NCBI GenBank assembly: GCA_028565635.1
Contig: JAOXYB010011346.1
Location: forward strand, 1 to 19,868
Direction: 5' to 3'
From: Phoronis ovalis
Lineage: Eukaryota; Phoronida; Phoronidae
Length of the DNA stretch: 19,868 bases
Both the position numbers and the translations under genes were made by a program. Positions 9,621 through 17,777 of this stretch are shown piece after piece (the first letter of the stretch is position 1; every line of letters starts with the position of its first letter). The notes under the pieces were generated by a model. That model did not search any database and was not told the DNA's origin. It worked only from the letters and a program-made list of their open reading frames with translations.

Positions 9621-10450
9621 AATGGAACATATCAATGGGTTGATGGTAATCCCGTAACATTTACGAGATGGTATACGGCTAGAAATGAATCCACAATATA
9701 TCGCGAGTCATATTTTACAGCTACCACTGATGATGACCAAATAGGAAACGACTTGTTAAAGATTATGCCTGCACATTTGCACCAACCGTCTTGGGATCCG
9801 GGTGCTAAATGCGTTGTCATGGTTATTAAAAATCCATACATTGGAGGTGTATGGGTTAAAATACCATGTAATTACGAACTTAAGTACAGCTTTGTTGCTT
9901 GCGAATATGACTGGATAAGTGAACCTTTTCAGGAAAATAATACAAACTATGGTATGACTTTACAACTTTGCCCCCTACAATGGAATTATATCGCTGACAA
10001 GTGTATCAAAATTTTCAAAAAATCCGTGACTGTGCCAATCATCAACGCTACCAAAATATGCCAAGAGAATCAAGGTACATTAGCAAAAATTGGAAACGAA
10101 GATTTATCAGAAATTAATTATTATTTACACCTTTGGAAAATTGATGAAATTCAAAAGACAGACCACATATGGATACGCTCACAACAAAACGGCGATGTCT
10201 GCAGTGTACTCGTTAAACAAAATACACTCTGGGAAATTCAGTCTATTAGTTGTAAAGACATGAAGGTCATGAGTGAGATCATTCTTTGCCAGCATGAACT
10301 TGTTAATGCTGAGCCAAGATGCAGTTGGTCGCAATTCAAGTGTAAAGATGGTGTTTGCATTTCTCCTAGAAGCGTATGTAATGATCGTCAGGATTGCAGT
10401 GGTGGTGAAGACGAGCATAACTGCGAGAAATGCGGAAGATCATCCTTCAG
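9621..10450 (+). CDS. Second half of lectin-like domain, second lectin-like domain, first LDLa
   Basis: An 830-bp exon, phase 0 in (acceptor TTATTTACAG), phase 2 out (donor GTATTT). It continues the first C-type lectin fold with NGTYQWVDGNPVTFTRW and QPSWDPGAKCV, GVWVKIPCN and FVACE, ending at about 9905. The usual calcium/sugar motifs (EPN or QPD, WND) are absent, so classical Ca-dependent sugar binding is doubtful. A second, more diverged lectin-like block runs about 9969-10300 (CPLQWNYIADKC, ATKICQENQGTLAKI, ILCQHE). An LDLa module follows at 10320-10424 (FKCKDGVCI, DCSGGEDEHNC). A second LDLa starts at Cys 10431 and is cut by the intron. ATG 9558 is intronic and not a start. Confidence 0.85.
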
Positions 10451-10786
10451 GTATTTACTATATTATTTGCAGAAAATGCAGAAATTATGAATTCGAGTTT
10501 TATAACGAGCCATTTAGTAATCTAGAATACAGAAACTGACAATTATATGCATAACATGCGGGTACCAGAAGGATAATATTCTAGTTAGTAGATATCAGTT
10601 TCATTATAATAACTTATTCTATGTGTGTCTTTATAATGTTATAGAATATATCTTAGTAACGTTTCTATAAGTCTAGCTCAACTGTCTTAACGTTTAGGTT
10701 TATTATTAAAAATCGTATTTTTAGAAATTTTATTAGATCTAACATTTAGTACCGTTAATCTAATCAGCAAATTTACTTATTTTAAG
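10451..10786 (+). other. Intron within the second LDLa module
   Basis: A 336-bp A/T-rich phase-2 intron, GT at 10451 and AG at 10785-10786. Joining restores an Arg codon and a perfectly spaced LDLa module (SSFR then CVSNNDC), which is strong internal proof of both borders. Nothing else was seen inside. Confidence 0.85.
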
Positions 10787-13049
10787 GTGTGTTAGTAATA
10801 ATGACTGTATCCCTATACAATTCTACTGTGACTACACACAAGACTGCGAGGATGGTTCTGATGAATATAGCTGTTACTATCCACCATGCTCAGCTGACCA
10901 ACATAGATGTGGCGATTCTTCGTGTATTCCAAACAACAAAACCTGCAATTTCATAACTGACTGCAAGGATGCTTCTGATGAAAAAGAGGAGCTTTGTAAA
11001 TGGAAGACGAAATGTACTTATCACGGTGGCCATCAATGCTACAGTGGAAAATGTATTCCTGATTTCATGTGGTATGACGGAGAGGTAGATTGCATTGGTA
11101 ATAACCAAGAAGATGAAAGCTATAAAATTAAAAAAGAAAGCCAACTTTCTACTATTTGCAAGGGTAAACAGGCTTTCCCTTGCAATGGTAGCATCTCTTG
11201 TTGTCCATTTAAGGAACTATGTATCTATGATTTTGATATGTTTAACAAAACCACTGGATGTAAAAATTTTGATCATTTACAAGGGTGTCAAAACTTTTCG
11301 TGTCCCGGAATGTTTAAATGTCCAAACAGCTTTTGTATTCCTATACATTATGTTTGCGATGGCAAGTGGGATTGTATTAATGGGTTTGAAGAGAACAATT
11401 GTGAGAATTACAGATGTACTTCTGGTTACTTTAAATGCCAAGGAGAAACACGGTGTTTAGACCAAACTAAAGTGTGTGACGGTAAATCTGACTGTAAAAC
11501 AGGGGACGACGAACACTACTGTGAATTAAAGACAACATGTCCAGCAGCCTGTAAATGTGTTGGTTACACGATGGATTGTGAATCTGGGAAATTACAGTTT
11601 CTTCCAAGTATTTCCCGCCATATGAGAGCTATCTTTTTCTTTAATAACTCCATAAACTTGTCTAACGAGACATTTGTGACTCATTATTTTGTTGGCAAGT
11701 TAGATTTATCAAGGAACGGCATCACAACATTACCAGCAAATGTGTTTGGAGATATGCATAATTTGAAGGAACTATTGTTAGCTGGCAATTCTTTATCTGT
11801 TTTGGAGGGATTTAGATTTGCGATCCGTGTTCTTTCAATTTTAGATATCAGCCAAAACAATCTTACAAGAATTAACCGAGATGCATTTTCCGGTATTTCT
11901 TCCTTGCAAACTCTGAATTTAGAAGATAATCCCTCTAATATGTTCATAGAAACAGCAACATTTGATGATATTCAGATACAAAATCTCAAGACTGACAGTT
12001 TTCGATATTGCTGCTTGACGAAACACATGCGAAACACGATATGTTCGCCAGAAGCTGACGAATTTTCTGCATGTACCGATTTATTATCTAACAATGCACT
12101 TCGAGTTTTTATTTGGGTGTTAGGTTTAGCAGCATTCATAGGAAACGCGTTTGTTCTCATATGGCGTGTTAAGACAGAAAAATCAAACCTGAAAGTTAAC
12201 TCATTGTTTGTTATAAATTTGGGGATCTCAGACTTTCTTATGGGTGTCTACCTACTAATTATAGCTGGTGCAGATGTGTACTATTACTTGTATCAAGATG
12301 TGCAGCCATATTTTTTGGATGATCCAAAATGGCGGTCAGGATCATTATGTCAGTTAGCTGGATTTCTTGCAACCTTGTCCAGTGAGATGTCGGTATCGAT
12401 GTTAGTTATTATAACAGTAGACCGATTCATGGTGATTAATCTGGCATTTAAGATAAAGCCACTGTCTCTGTTCTTTGCCACAATATTAATATTGATTGTC
12501 TGGGCAGTTTGGATTTTAATTTCTGCTTTTCCGTTCTTTGGCATGGAATATTTTGGAGGCAATATGTTTTACGGTAGAAACGCTGTATGTCTTGCATTTA
12601 CTTTATCAACTGCGCAGTCTACAGGTTGGGAATTTACGCTAATTGTATTTCTCATTTACAATTTGATTTCTTTTTTATTAGTCGCAATAGGTTATTTGGC
12701 AATTTTCTGGCATGTCAAGATATCCTCTAAAGCTGTGGGAAGAAAACGTACGACTCGTGACGTAACTCTCGCGAGAAAACTAAGTTTAATTGTTGCTACT
12801 GATTTTATTTGCTGGTTCCCGATTATCATTGCTGGATTCACAACGCTCTCTGGTGTTAACATTTCCCGAGAGTTTTCTGCTTGGATTGCTGTTTTCATAC
12901 TCCCTATAAATTCCGCAATAAACCCCATACTATACACGTTGTCGTCTGTTCCATGTGAGAAACTGTGTAGGAAAAAGAAACAGATCAATACAACTAGTGA
13001 TGCCAAAGCCACTAGTGATACGAGCAATTCAGAATGCACTAGTCTGTAA
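10787..13049 (+). CDS. LDLa array, LRR block and 7TM GPCR domain (LGR/GRL101-like)
   Basis: Terminal coding exon of 2,263 bp, phase 2 in, stop TAA at 13047. It completes LDLa 2 (CIPIQFYC, DCEDGSDEYSC), then LDLa 3 (DCKDASDE), a weak LDLa 4 (CIPDFMW), a short irregular Cys stretch, LDLa 5 (FKCPNSFCI, DCINGFEENNC) and LDLa 6 (DCKTGDDEHYC). The LRR N-cap begins at 11538 (CPAACKC), with about four repeats such as KLDLSRNGITTLP. The LGR-type hinge FRYCC lies at 12000-12014. Seven hydrophobic segments follow from 12096 (GNAFVLIW) to TM7: NLGISDF in TM2, DRF instead of DRY at 12420, CWFP in TM6 and NPILY at 12921. All key activation motifs are present, so it is likely functional. The tail is about 35 residues with two juxtamembrane Cys and ends in TSL, a class I PDZ-type terminus. 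ATG 11067 is inside an LDLa and not a start. Confidence 0.9.
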
Positions 13050-13340
13050 TTGGGAACTGTGTACAAACTGGTTATCATGTTTTATATTATTTGTTAACAA
13101 GTAACAGTTTTGAAATACAAGTACTGCAATATCAGTACGGTGTGTTAAAACAACGTATTTTGGACGGCAATTTTGCATACTACGTATTAGATTAAGTTAT
13201 TTTTTAAATGCCTTTACTTTTTAAATGTTTGAAATAAATAGTAGTTACGTGGAATGGCGTATGACATGATTGTTTTTTGTAAAATCGTCATTTTGCATAG
13301 CTTAATTAGAATGCTTAAAATAAATTGTTAGACATTTTAT
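13050..13340 (+). terminator. 3' UTR with candidate poly(A) signals for the GPCR gene
   Basis: After the TAA the sequence becomes strongly A/T-rich. AATAAA hexamers occur at 13233-13238 and 13319-13324, the first about 185 bp after the stop. Either could direct cleavage. T-rich DNA follows both. Transcript data would be needed to choose. Confidence 0.45.
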
Positions 13341-13430
13341 ATATATAATAAGATGCATAGTTTGCTTATTGTATTTATATTAGGACAATTTTTTTAATAA
13401 TATTCTTCAATTTAGCCATGCAAAGACTAT

Positions 13431-13510
13431 AGAGGTTTTAACGTTTTAATATTTTAACATTTTAACATTTTATTTTATTTTAACATTTTAATATTAAAAT
13501 ATTATATTAC
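13431..13510. repeat. A/T low-complexity tandem repeat
   Basis: Imperfect reiterations of a TTTTAACATT-type motif over about 70 bp, including self-complementary AATATTAAAATATT. Simple sequence in the region downstream of the GPCR gene. Confidence 0.7.
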
Positions 13511-14460
13511 AAGAAAGTCCATGTAAGTTTACGTTATTAAGAAAATATTCTAGTTTTAATTGTTATGAAATAAGTTTTAGTTAAATGCAGTTTTTTTGTA
13601 AATTTTGTAAATAATTTTGTTTCTACAAGTGCGTACCAAAGTCTGTTTCTATTAAAAAAAAAAAATAATTTACTTTATTGAATGGGACCAGGCACGAGTG
13701 ATCAATTATTTTGTATCATATGTTTTAGTGTGCTTCAATGTTCCAATCTCTGGCCATAATAGCAAGGGACAAAAAAATATAAAATACAGTTATTTGATAT
13801 TTGTATATGTATCTACATGTAAATAATATTTGTGTGTTTGTCTCCTCTTTTTTTCTTGTTCTTTTTTATATTGCTTAGTTCACAATTACAAATTCCAATT
13901 AAAGAAATTAAGAAAGATATGAGTGACGTCAAATCACAATAATGCAGGGTTGTAATTTAGGGTTGCTACTATTAACTAAGTATTAAAAGTTAATTCTGGC
14001 CTTTGTTTGAATGTGGTATTCTCAGCTGATCCTAGATGTGGGCGTACGGCCTATTAGAGGATCTTTATTTATAATAAATAAATATGTTTAGTATATATAG
14101 AGCTTCTTTATTGATTTATAAAAACAAAACAAATGAACATATGCACGCTATCTACTTGTCGAATATTCCGTAAAAACTAACGAAAGTCACTCTTGCCCAA
14201 CTGTGTACGAATGCCATCCGAGTATGGAAAAAAGTTTTAAAACAACTCTTAACAGAAATCTCGAGTCAAATTGAATGGTTGCCAAAGAAATTACAAAAGG
14301 TATTTTCTAACTTTGTAGAACCAACGGATGGTAGTCAAGGAAGTTACTTACTATGTCTGGTAAGTTACATAAAGTGGCAAATAACCATCAAGTTGCATAT
14401 TGAGTAGGAGAATCTGCATCAAGTCTTTCTACTCAAATATTATTATTAATCAATTATTTA
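13511..14460. other. Intergenic DNA without recognisable genes
   Basis: A/T-rich DNA with homopolymer runs (such as the A run near 13652) and a TATATA stretch near 14093. I see no coding frame with domain character, no kringle relic and no RNA gene. Confidence 0.5.
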
Positions 14461-14490
14461 ATGACTGATCATTATGATAAAAGAAGTTAT

Positions 14491-14589
14491 ACTTTGTTAC
14501 GTAACAAAGTGTCTTCCTGTCGTCGAGCTGACGATTTACGTTTGTTGGCTGTCGACCTGACGTGTTACGTTTGTTGCCGTATTACGTAA
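14491..14589. promoter_or_regulatory. TTACGT motif cluster, candidate promoter element
   Basis: Four TTACGT cores in about 90 bp: TTACGTAA at 14497, TTACGT at 14536 and 14565, TTACGTAA at 14582. There is also a CRE-like TGACGT at 14558. The first core is the centre of a perfect 20-bp palindrome, ACTTTGTTACGTAACAAAGT (14491-14510). The second and third lie in a near-tandem repeat (14517-14548 and 14549-14578). TTACGTAA is the consensus of PAR-type and E4BP4-type bZIP factors. The cluster is followed by a TATAATAA box at 14609 and a candidate ATG exon at 14653. Function is inferred. Confidence 0.45.
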
Positions 14590-14608
14590 AGGTAGCAGAA
14601 AAAAACTG

Positions 14609-14616
14609 TATAATAA
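14609..14616 (+). promoter_or_regulatory. Candidate TATA box
   Basis: TATAATAA, 20 bp after the TTACGT cluster and 37 bp before the candidate first ATG. The position would give a very short 5' leader. In such A/T-rich DNA chance matches are common, so support comes only from the arrangement. Confidence 0.3.
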
Positions 14617-14652
14617 ACATTTTGCAAGTAAAAACGGACTAAGTAATAAGAA

Positions 14653-14665
14653 ATGTATGCAAAAA
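14653..14665 (+). CDS. Candidate first coding exon (5 codons) of the single-pass membrane protein
   Basis: ATG followed after 13 bases by a strong donor, GTGAGT, leaving phase 1. Joined to the exon at 15714 it restores the frame and gives MYAKKLLILTLWHSC, which has a basic start followed by a hydrophobic run, as in a signal peptide. With it the full protein would be 234 residues and in frame through all exons. No other evidence was found. The real start could be another upstream exon. Confidence 0.3.
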
Positions 14666-15713
14666 GTGAGTAGACATATATTCCTAGTATATATTTTTAT
14701 AATATTTCAATGTACTGCTTCAGCATAGTAATCTTGTTTAGCTGCACTTTGGGTATCAATGTTATTATATACAATTTTCTACCGACTTATTCATGATGTG
14801 AAATATTTTCTGAACAAAAGCAGCTGCTACTCCAGGGTAGCGTGGATAGTCTGCTGTGAGTCACGTGATTCTTCTCTTCATTAAATGATGTTCCATCAAG
14901 ACAGGTCAACCACTGATTATAATTTCGCGAGTGTAAGGTGGAAGTATTTCAGATTCTATATATAACTGAAACAGAATATTGTGGATAAACATGCAGACAA
15001 ACTCCTAATCTACAAAGTTCTATATATACTAGATCATACATTACCAGTGAGAACGAATTCGAACTAGACACATGACTTGAAGTGTATGATATAACATTAG
15101 TAAACTGATACACGTCTGATAGTCCAAATGCATCAAGCGATATAAACCCAGTCACTAGTGTTCCGGTCTTTCAAGAGCGGAATACTGACTGATGGATTCA
15201 TTTTGATTGGAAGTCCTCCTAACTTTTACAGGCTGCACTTCTCTTGAAACTTACCGATTCAAATCTGTCGTCTCTCATAACTATCAAACGGAGCACTAGA
15301 GGCTGGCTATATGGAGCATCCTAATCGTATGCCCAATATAGTATCGATATTGGACTAAAGAAACATATTCAAATTATGCCCTCTTTCATATAGTTAACAT
15401 GTAACAAAAACTCGTGCGTATCACCATGATTTTTGTTTATGCAGCAATACTCCAGGATTGTTCTGATTTATTATAATTGTCCAGTTAGGAAAATATAACT
15501 GCGCTTTCTGCCGCAAAATAATTTAAGTAACATTAGACAAATATGCAAGCGAAAAATTATATTTGACGGGTGCATCGTATTCTACTTCAAAAGCGCATTA
15601 TATAAAAAACGACAATATACGTAAGAAGACTAGGAAATGTTTGTTTACAAACGATATAGCACAATATGTATGATTTTAATAATTTAAAAAAAATATTGTT
15701 ATCTTATATTTAG
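14666..15713 (+). other. Possible intron or upstream region of the second gene
   Basis: About 1 kb lacking convincing coding sequence. It contains a TCACGTGA E-box palindrome at 14861-14868 and several TATATA stretches (14950-15030). If the five-codon exon is wrong, this is simply upstream sequence. Confidence 0.35.
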
Positions 15714-15845
15714 AGTTGCTGATCCTCACGTTATGGCATAGTTGCCTAACTGGTGGAATGACAATTATTTTAGAACATATAGATGGAAGTGAAAGATACA
15801 AAAACATAGAAACCGCATTTGGCGAGGAATCAAATAAAATAGAAA
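15714..15845 (+). CDS. Exon of a single-pass membrane protein: hydrophobic leader and start of ectodomain
   Basis: A 132-bp phase 1-1 exon, acceptor TATATTTAG at 15711-15713 and a strong donor GTAAGA at 15846. It encodes LLILTLWHSCLTGG, a leader-like hydrophobic stretch, then a polar region (HIDGSERYKN, GEESNKIE). I do not recognise a domain. The exon joins in frame to the next one: one base A plus AG gives Lys. An acceptor two bases later would break the phase-1 symmetry. Confidence 0.55.
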
Positions 15846-16200
15846 GTAAGAACTTCAAGATATTTCCTTCACGTAGCGAATTACTGTGTTACATTTTTCT
15901 ATTCTTGTCAGATGTTAAAACATTTCGATCAGATGGATCATGAGATTGAAACCCCGCCTGAAATTATGTTAATTTATAAGTATTTTTTATATTTATTATA
16001 AGTATACCAATTACTTTCGTAAAACATTTCATACACCTGTTCGATTATTCAATAGTCTTCCATTCCATTCTATTTGCTGCCATTTCTTTTGATCACTGAC
16101 TGAATGATGGTTACATTATTGTAATGGCACTATTCAAGAATCTGAACTTGGTGTCGCGAAGAACGAACTGGCGGTTTATTAATTTCTCAGTGTTTTACAG
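15846..16200 (+). other. Intron of the second gene
   Basis: A 355-bp A/T-rich phase-1 intron, GT at 15846 and AG at 16199-16200, with a good TGTTTTACAG end. Nothing else was seen in it. Confidence 0.65.
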
Positions 16201-16423
16201 AGGAGACAACACATCCTGTGAATGTACGTCGAACCGATAACACGATTACAGACGAAGATTGGGAAGAAGAATTGCCTGAAACAACAACCCGTATAGCAAA
16301 TGGTTCGCCAGATAGTCCTAACATTGCTATTGTTATGGCTGTACTGATGGGAGGTATTTTGGTCATTTTTGGGTTACTGTGCTCATGTCTTTGGATCATG
16401 AGACTGAAAAACAAAGCGGAAAC
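16201..16423 (+). CDS. Exon with acidic stalk and transmembrane helix
   Basis: A 223-bp exon, phase 1 in, phase 2 out, donor GTGAGT. It encodes an acidic, Thr-rich juxtamembrane stalk (TDEDWEEELPETTT) and then a strong TM segment at about 16323-16400 (IVMAVLMGGILVIFGLLC), followed by basic residues (RLKNK). By the positive-inside rule this is a type I topology with the C-terminus in the cytoplasm. Two cysteines at the inner TM end could be palmitoylated (inference). The ATG at 16218 is internal. Confidence 0.75.
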
Positions 16424-17098
16424 GTGAGTAAATAAACTTGAAAGATGTAAACCAACTTTCAGGTTAAATAAAGATGGCAGCGTTAATTTCCTCATATTAA
16501 ACATTAGTAAATATTACACGATCTGCTAGTACATTATGTGTGCTGGACACAGTTTCAGCTATCTCAGTTAACATATAAAAAATGCAAGCAAATTGTTTTA
16601 GATTATTAAATAAGACCTTGTTTTTTTGCAATTTCTAGTAATAACTTTTATTTTTTTACTTTTTACTTTTTATACTACTATTTTATTTTTCACGTGAAAT
16701 ACTGTTTACTTTTTTACTTTTTCCTGTGTTATTTATTGCATGAATTACTGTTTACTGTTTTACTTTTTCCTGTGTTATTTATTACATGAATTACTGTTTA
16801 CTTTTTTACTTTTGCCTGTGTCATTTATTACATGAATTAATGATTTATTTAACTACTGTTTCAGCTAGTAGGTTCATGCACTAACCTGTCCTCCAATGGT
16901 TGCTTTAGTTTGTCTCTTATATGTACTTCTTATTAACGTTATATCATAATAATAACTTTATCGGTATAATCAGTCTGACGATATTTCTTGAATTTTAATG
17001 AATTTTAACTAAAAACAAAAAGTGTCTCATGCGTATTTACCTAGATTTTTACTGAATTTCAACCTTTTATGTTAAGAAGTATTCCGTTTTTATTGCAG
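16424..17098 (+). other. Intron of the second gene with a minisatellite
   Basis: A 675-bp phase-2 intron, GTGAGT donor at 16424 and TATTGCAG acceptor ending at 17098. It contains T-rich runs and a 46-bp tandem repeat (listed separately). Confidence 0.75.
16695..16832 (+). repeat. 46-bp minisatellite, three copies
   Basis: Three head-to-tail copies at 16695-16740, 16741-16786 and 16787-16832. Each starts with TGAATTACTGTTTACT (first copy TGAAATACTG) and ends with ATTTATTACA or ATTTATTGCA. The copies differ at only a few bases, and a fourth copy is cut short at 16833. Confidence 0.9.
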
Positions 17099-17435
17099 GA
17101 AGCTACTACAGAGAAGGACGCGTGGCGGAAGAATCTATCGAGACTCAGCAACTAAAAGGCTATCTAGAGATTCACGTGATTACGTGCAACAGAGTACACC
17201 TCTAATGCAACAGCGGGATACAGCGGAGTCGTTGTATCCAGATTTATACCCACCCCAGCAACCATCACCGTATGGTGAGGATACCTTCTACCCATCCCAG
17301 CAACATCTACCTTACAGCGAGGGTAATTTATATCCACCCCGGTATCCATCCCAGCAGCCACATCCGTATGATAGTGGTAACGTATATTTACCCAAGCAAC
17401 CACAACCATTATATGACTGGCGCGCACCTCATTAG
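17099..17435 (+). CDS. Terminal exon: cytoplasmic tail with Tyr/Pro/Gln repeats
   Basis: Entered at phase 2 (AC plus G gives Thr) and ending with TAG at 17433. The tail begins with a basic patch (KLLQRRTRGGRIYR, KRLSRDSRDY), then four imperfect repeats built on Y-P-x-Q-Q-P/H-x-P-Y (YPPQQPSPYGED, YPSQQHLPYSEG, YPSQQPHPYDSG, LPKQPQPLYDW). It holds one PPRY motif (17334-17345), a consensus ligand for WW domains, and many tyrosines that could be phosphorylated. No enzymatic domain is present. The role is probably docking of cytoplasmic partners (inference). The ATG at 17184 is internal. Confidence 0.75.
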
Positions 17436-17665
17436 CTTGAACATGTGCTCCCTCTATCGTCACTTAAATGGATGACATGGCATTCTTTCAGCATTGTAAC
17501 TTAGTACAAATACAAAGCTATTTACAAGTCACGTATATTTCATACTTTGAGTTATATATTTAGTTATCTGATCAAATAACAGTTTTCCAACAAAATGATG
17601 GGTTCTATCAGTTTTTAAACCACAACTAGTGTGTACTAGATATGAATGTTGTCGACGCTAACTCT
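17436..17665 (+). other. 3' UTR of the second gene (start)
   Basis: Non-coding A/T-rich sequence after TAG. No AATAAA lies close by. An ATTAAA variant occurs at 17956-17961 and AATAAA at 18564-18569. The transcript end is not determined. Confidence 0.35.
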
Positions 17666-17777
17666 CGCACGCACACACATATACATGCACACACACACAC
17701 ACACATATGTAAAAAGTATGCATGCATATATACATACGCACACATACACACACACGCACATACACACGTAGATACAC
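17666..17777. repeat. CA/TA-rich microsatellite
   Basis: About 110 bp of interrupted (CA)n with CATATA and CGCACA variants, including a pure CA run near 17687-17704. The apparent His/Thr-rich reading frame across it is a repeat artefact. Confidence 0.92.

Larger units (their letters stand above)
274..13049 (+). other. Gene model: kringle-CUB-lectin-LDLa-LRR G-protein coupled receptor, 5' end outside the window
   Basis: Proposed single gene with eight visible coding exons: 274-546, 1114-1395, 2863-3129, 3700-3981, 4107-4370, 6435-9061, 9621-10450 and 10787-13049. Intron phases match at every join (1,1,1,1,1,0,2), and no stop codon, obvious poly(A) site or start codon separates kringles from CUB. 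The sum of exons is 7,088 nt, about 2,360 residues including the terminal 7TM domain. The family known for LDLa + LRR + rhodopsin-type 7TM is that of GRL101 and the relaxin receptors. Adding CUB, lectin-like and kringle modules is unusual. The first exon, with a signal peptide, must lie upstream of position 1. The kringle-to-CUB link is inference from phase and proximity: the kringle array could still belong to a separate upstream gene. Confidence 0.62.
14653..17435 (+). other. Gene model: small single-pass membrane protein with Pro/Tyr-rich tail
   Basis: Exons 15714-15845, 16201-16423 and 17099-17435, plus a tentative start exon at 14653-14665. Phases agree at all joins (1, 1, 2). The predicted product is 234 residues: leader, short acidic ectodomain without cysteine pairs, one TM helix, and an intracellular repeat tail of about 115 residues. 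I do not recognise the family. It lies 1.6 kb downstream of the GPCR stop on the same strand. The first solid exon is phase 1 at its 5' side, the same phase as all kringle exons, so a shared upstream part is formally possible. Confidence 0.55.

Noticed and set aside
11067-13049. ATG 11067 as the GPCR start
   Set aside because: It falls inside an LDLa module. The frame is open back to the acceptor at 10786, and the spliced sequence completes another LDLa.
12692-13078. 128-codon minus-strand frame and other antisense frames under the 7TM exon
   Set aside because: Shadows of the receptor coding sequence without independent features.
14949-15155. 68-codon minus-strand frame
   Set aside because: No domain, A/T-rich composition, no splice or promoter support.
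17164-17463. 99-codon minus-strand frame
   Set aside because: It is antisense to the repetitive Pro/Tyr tail exon. The plus strand is supported by splice phases.
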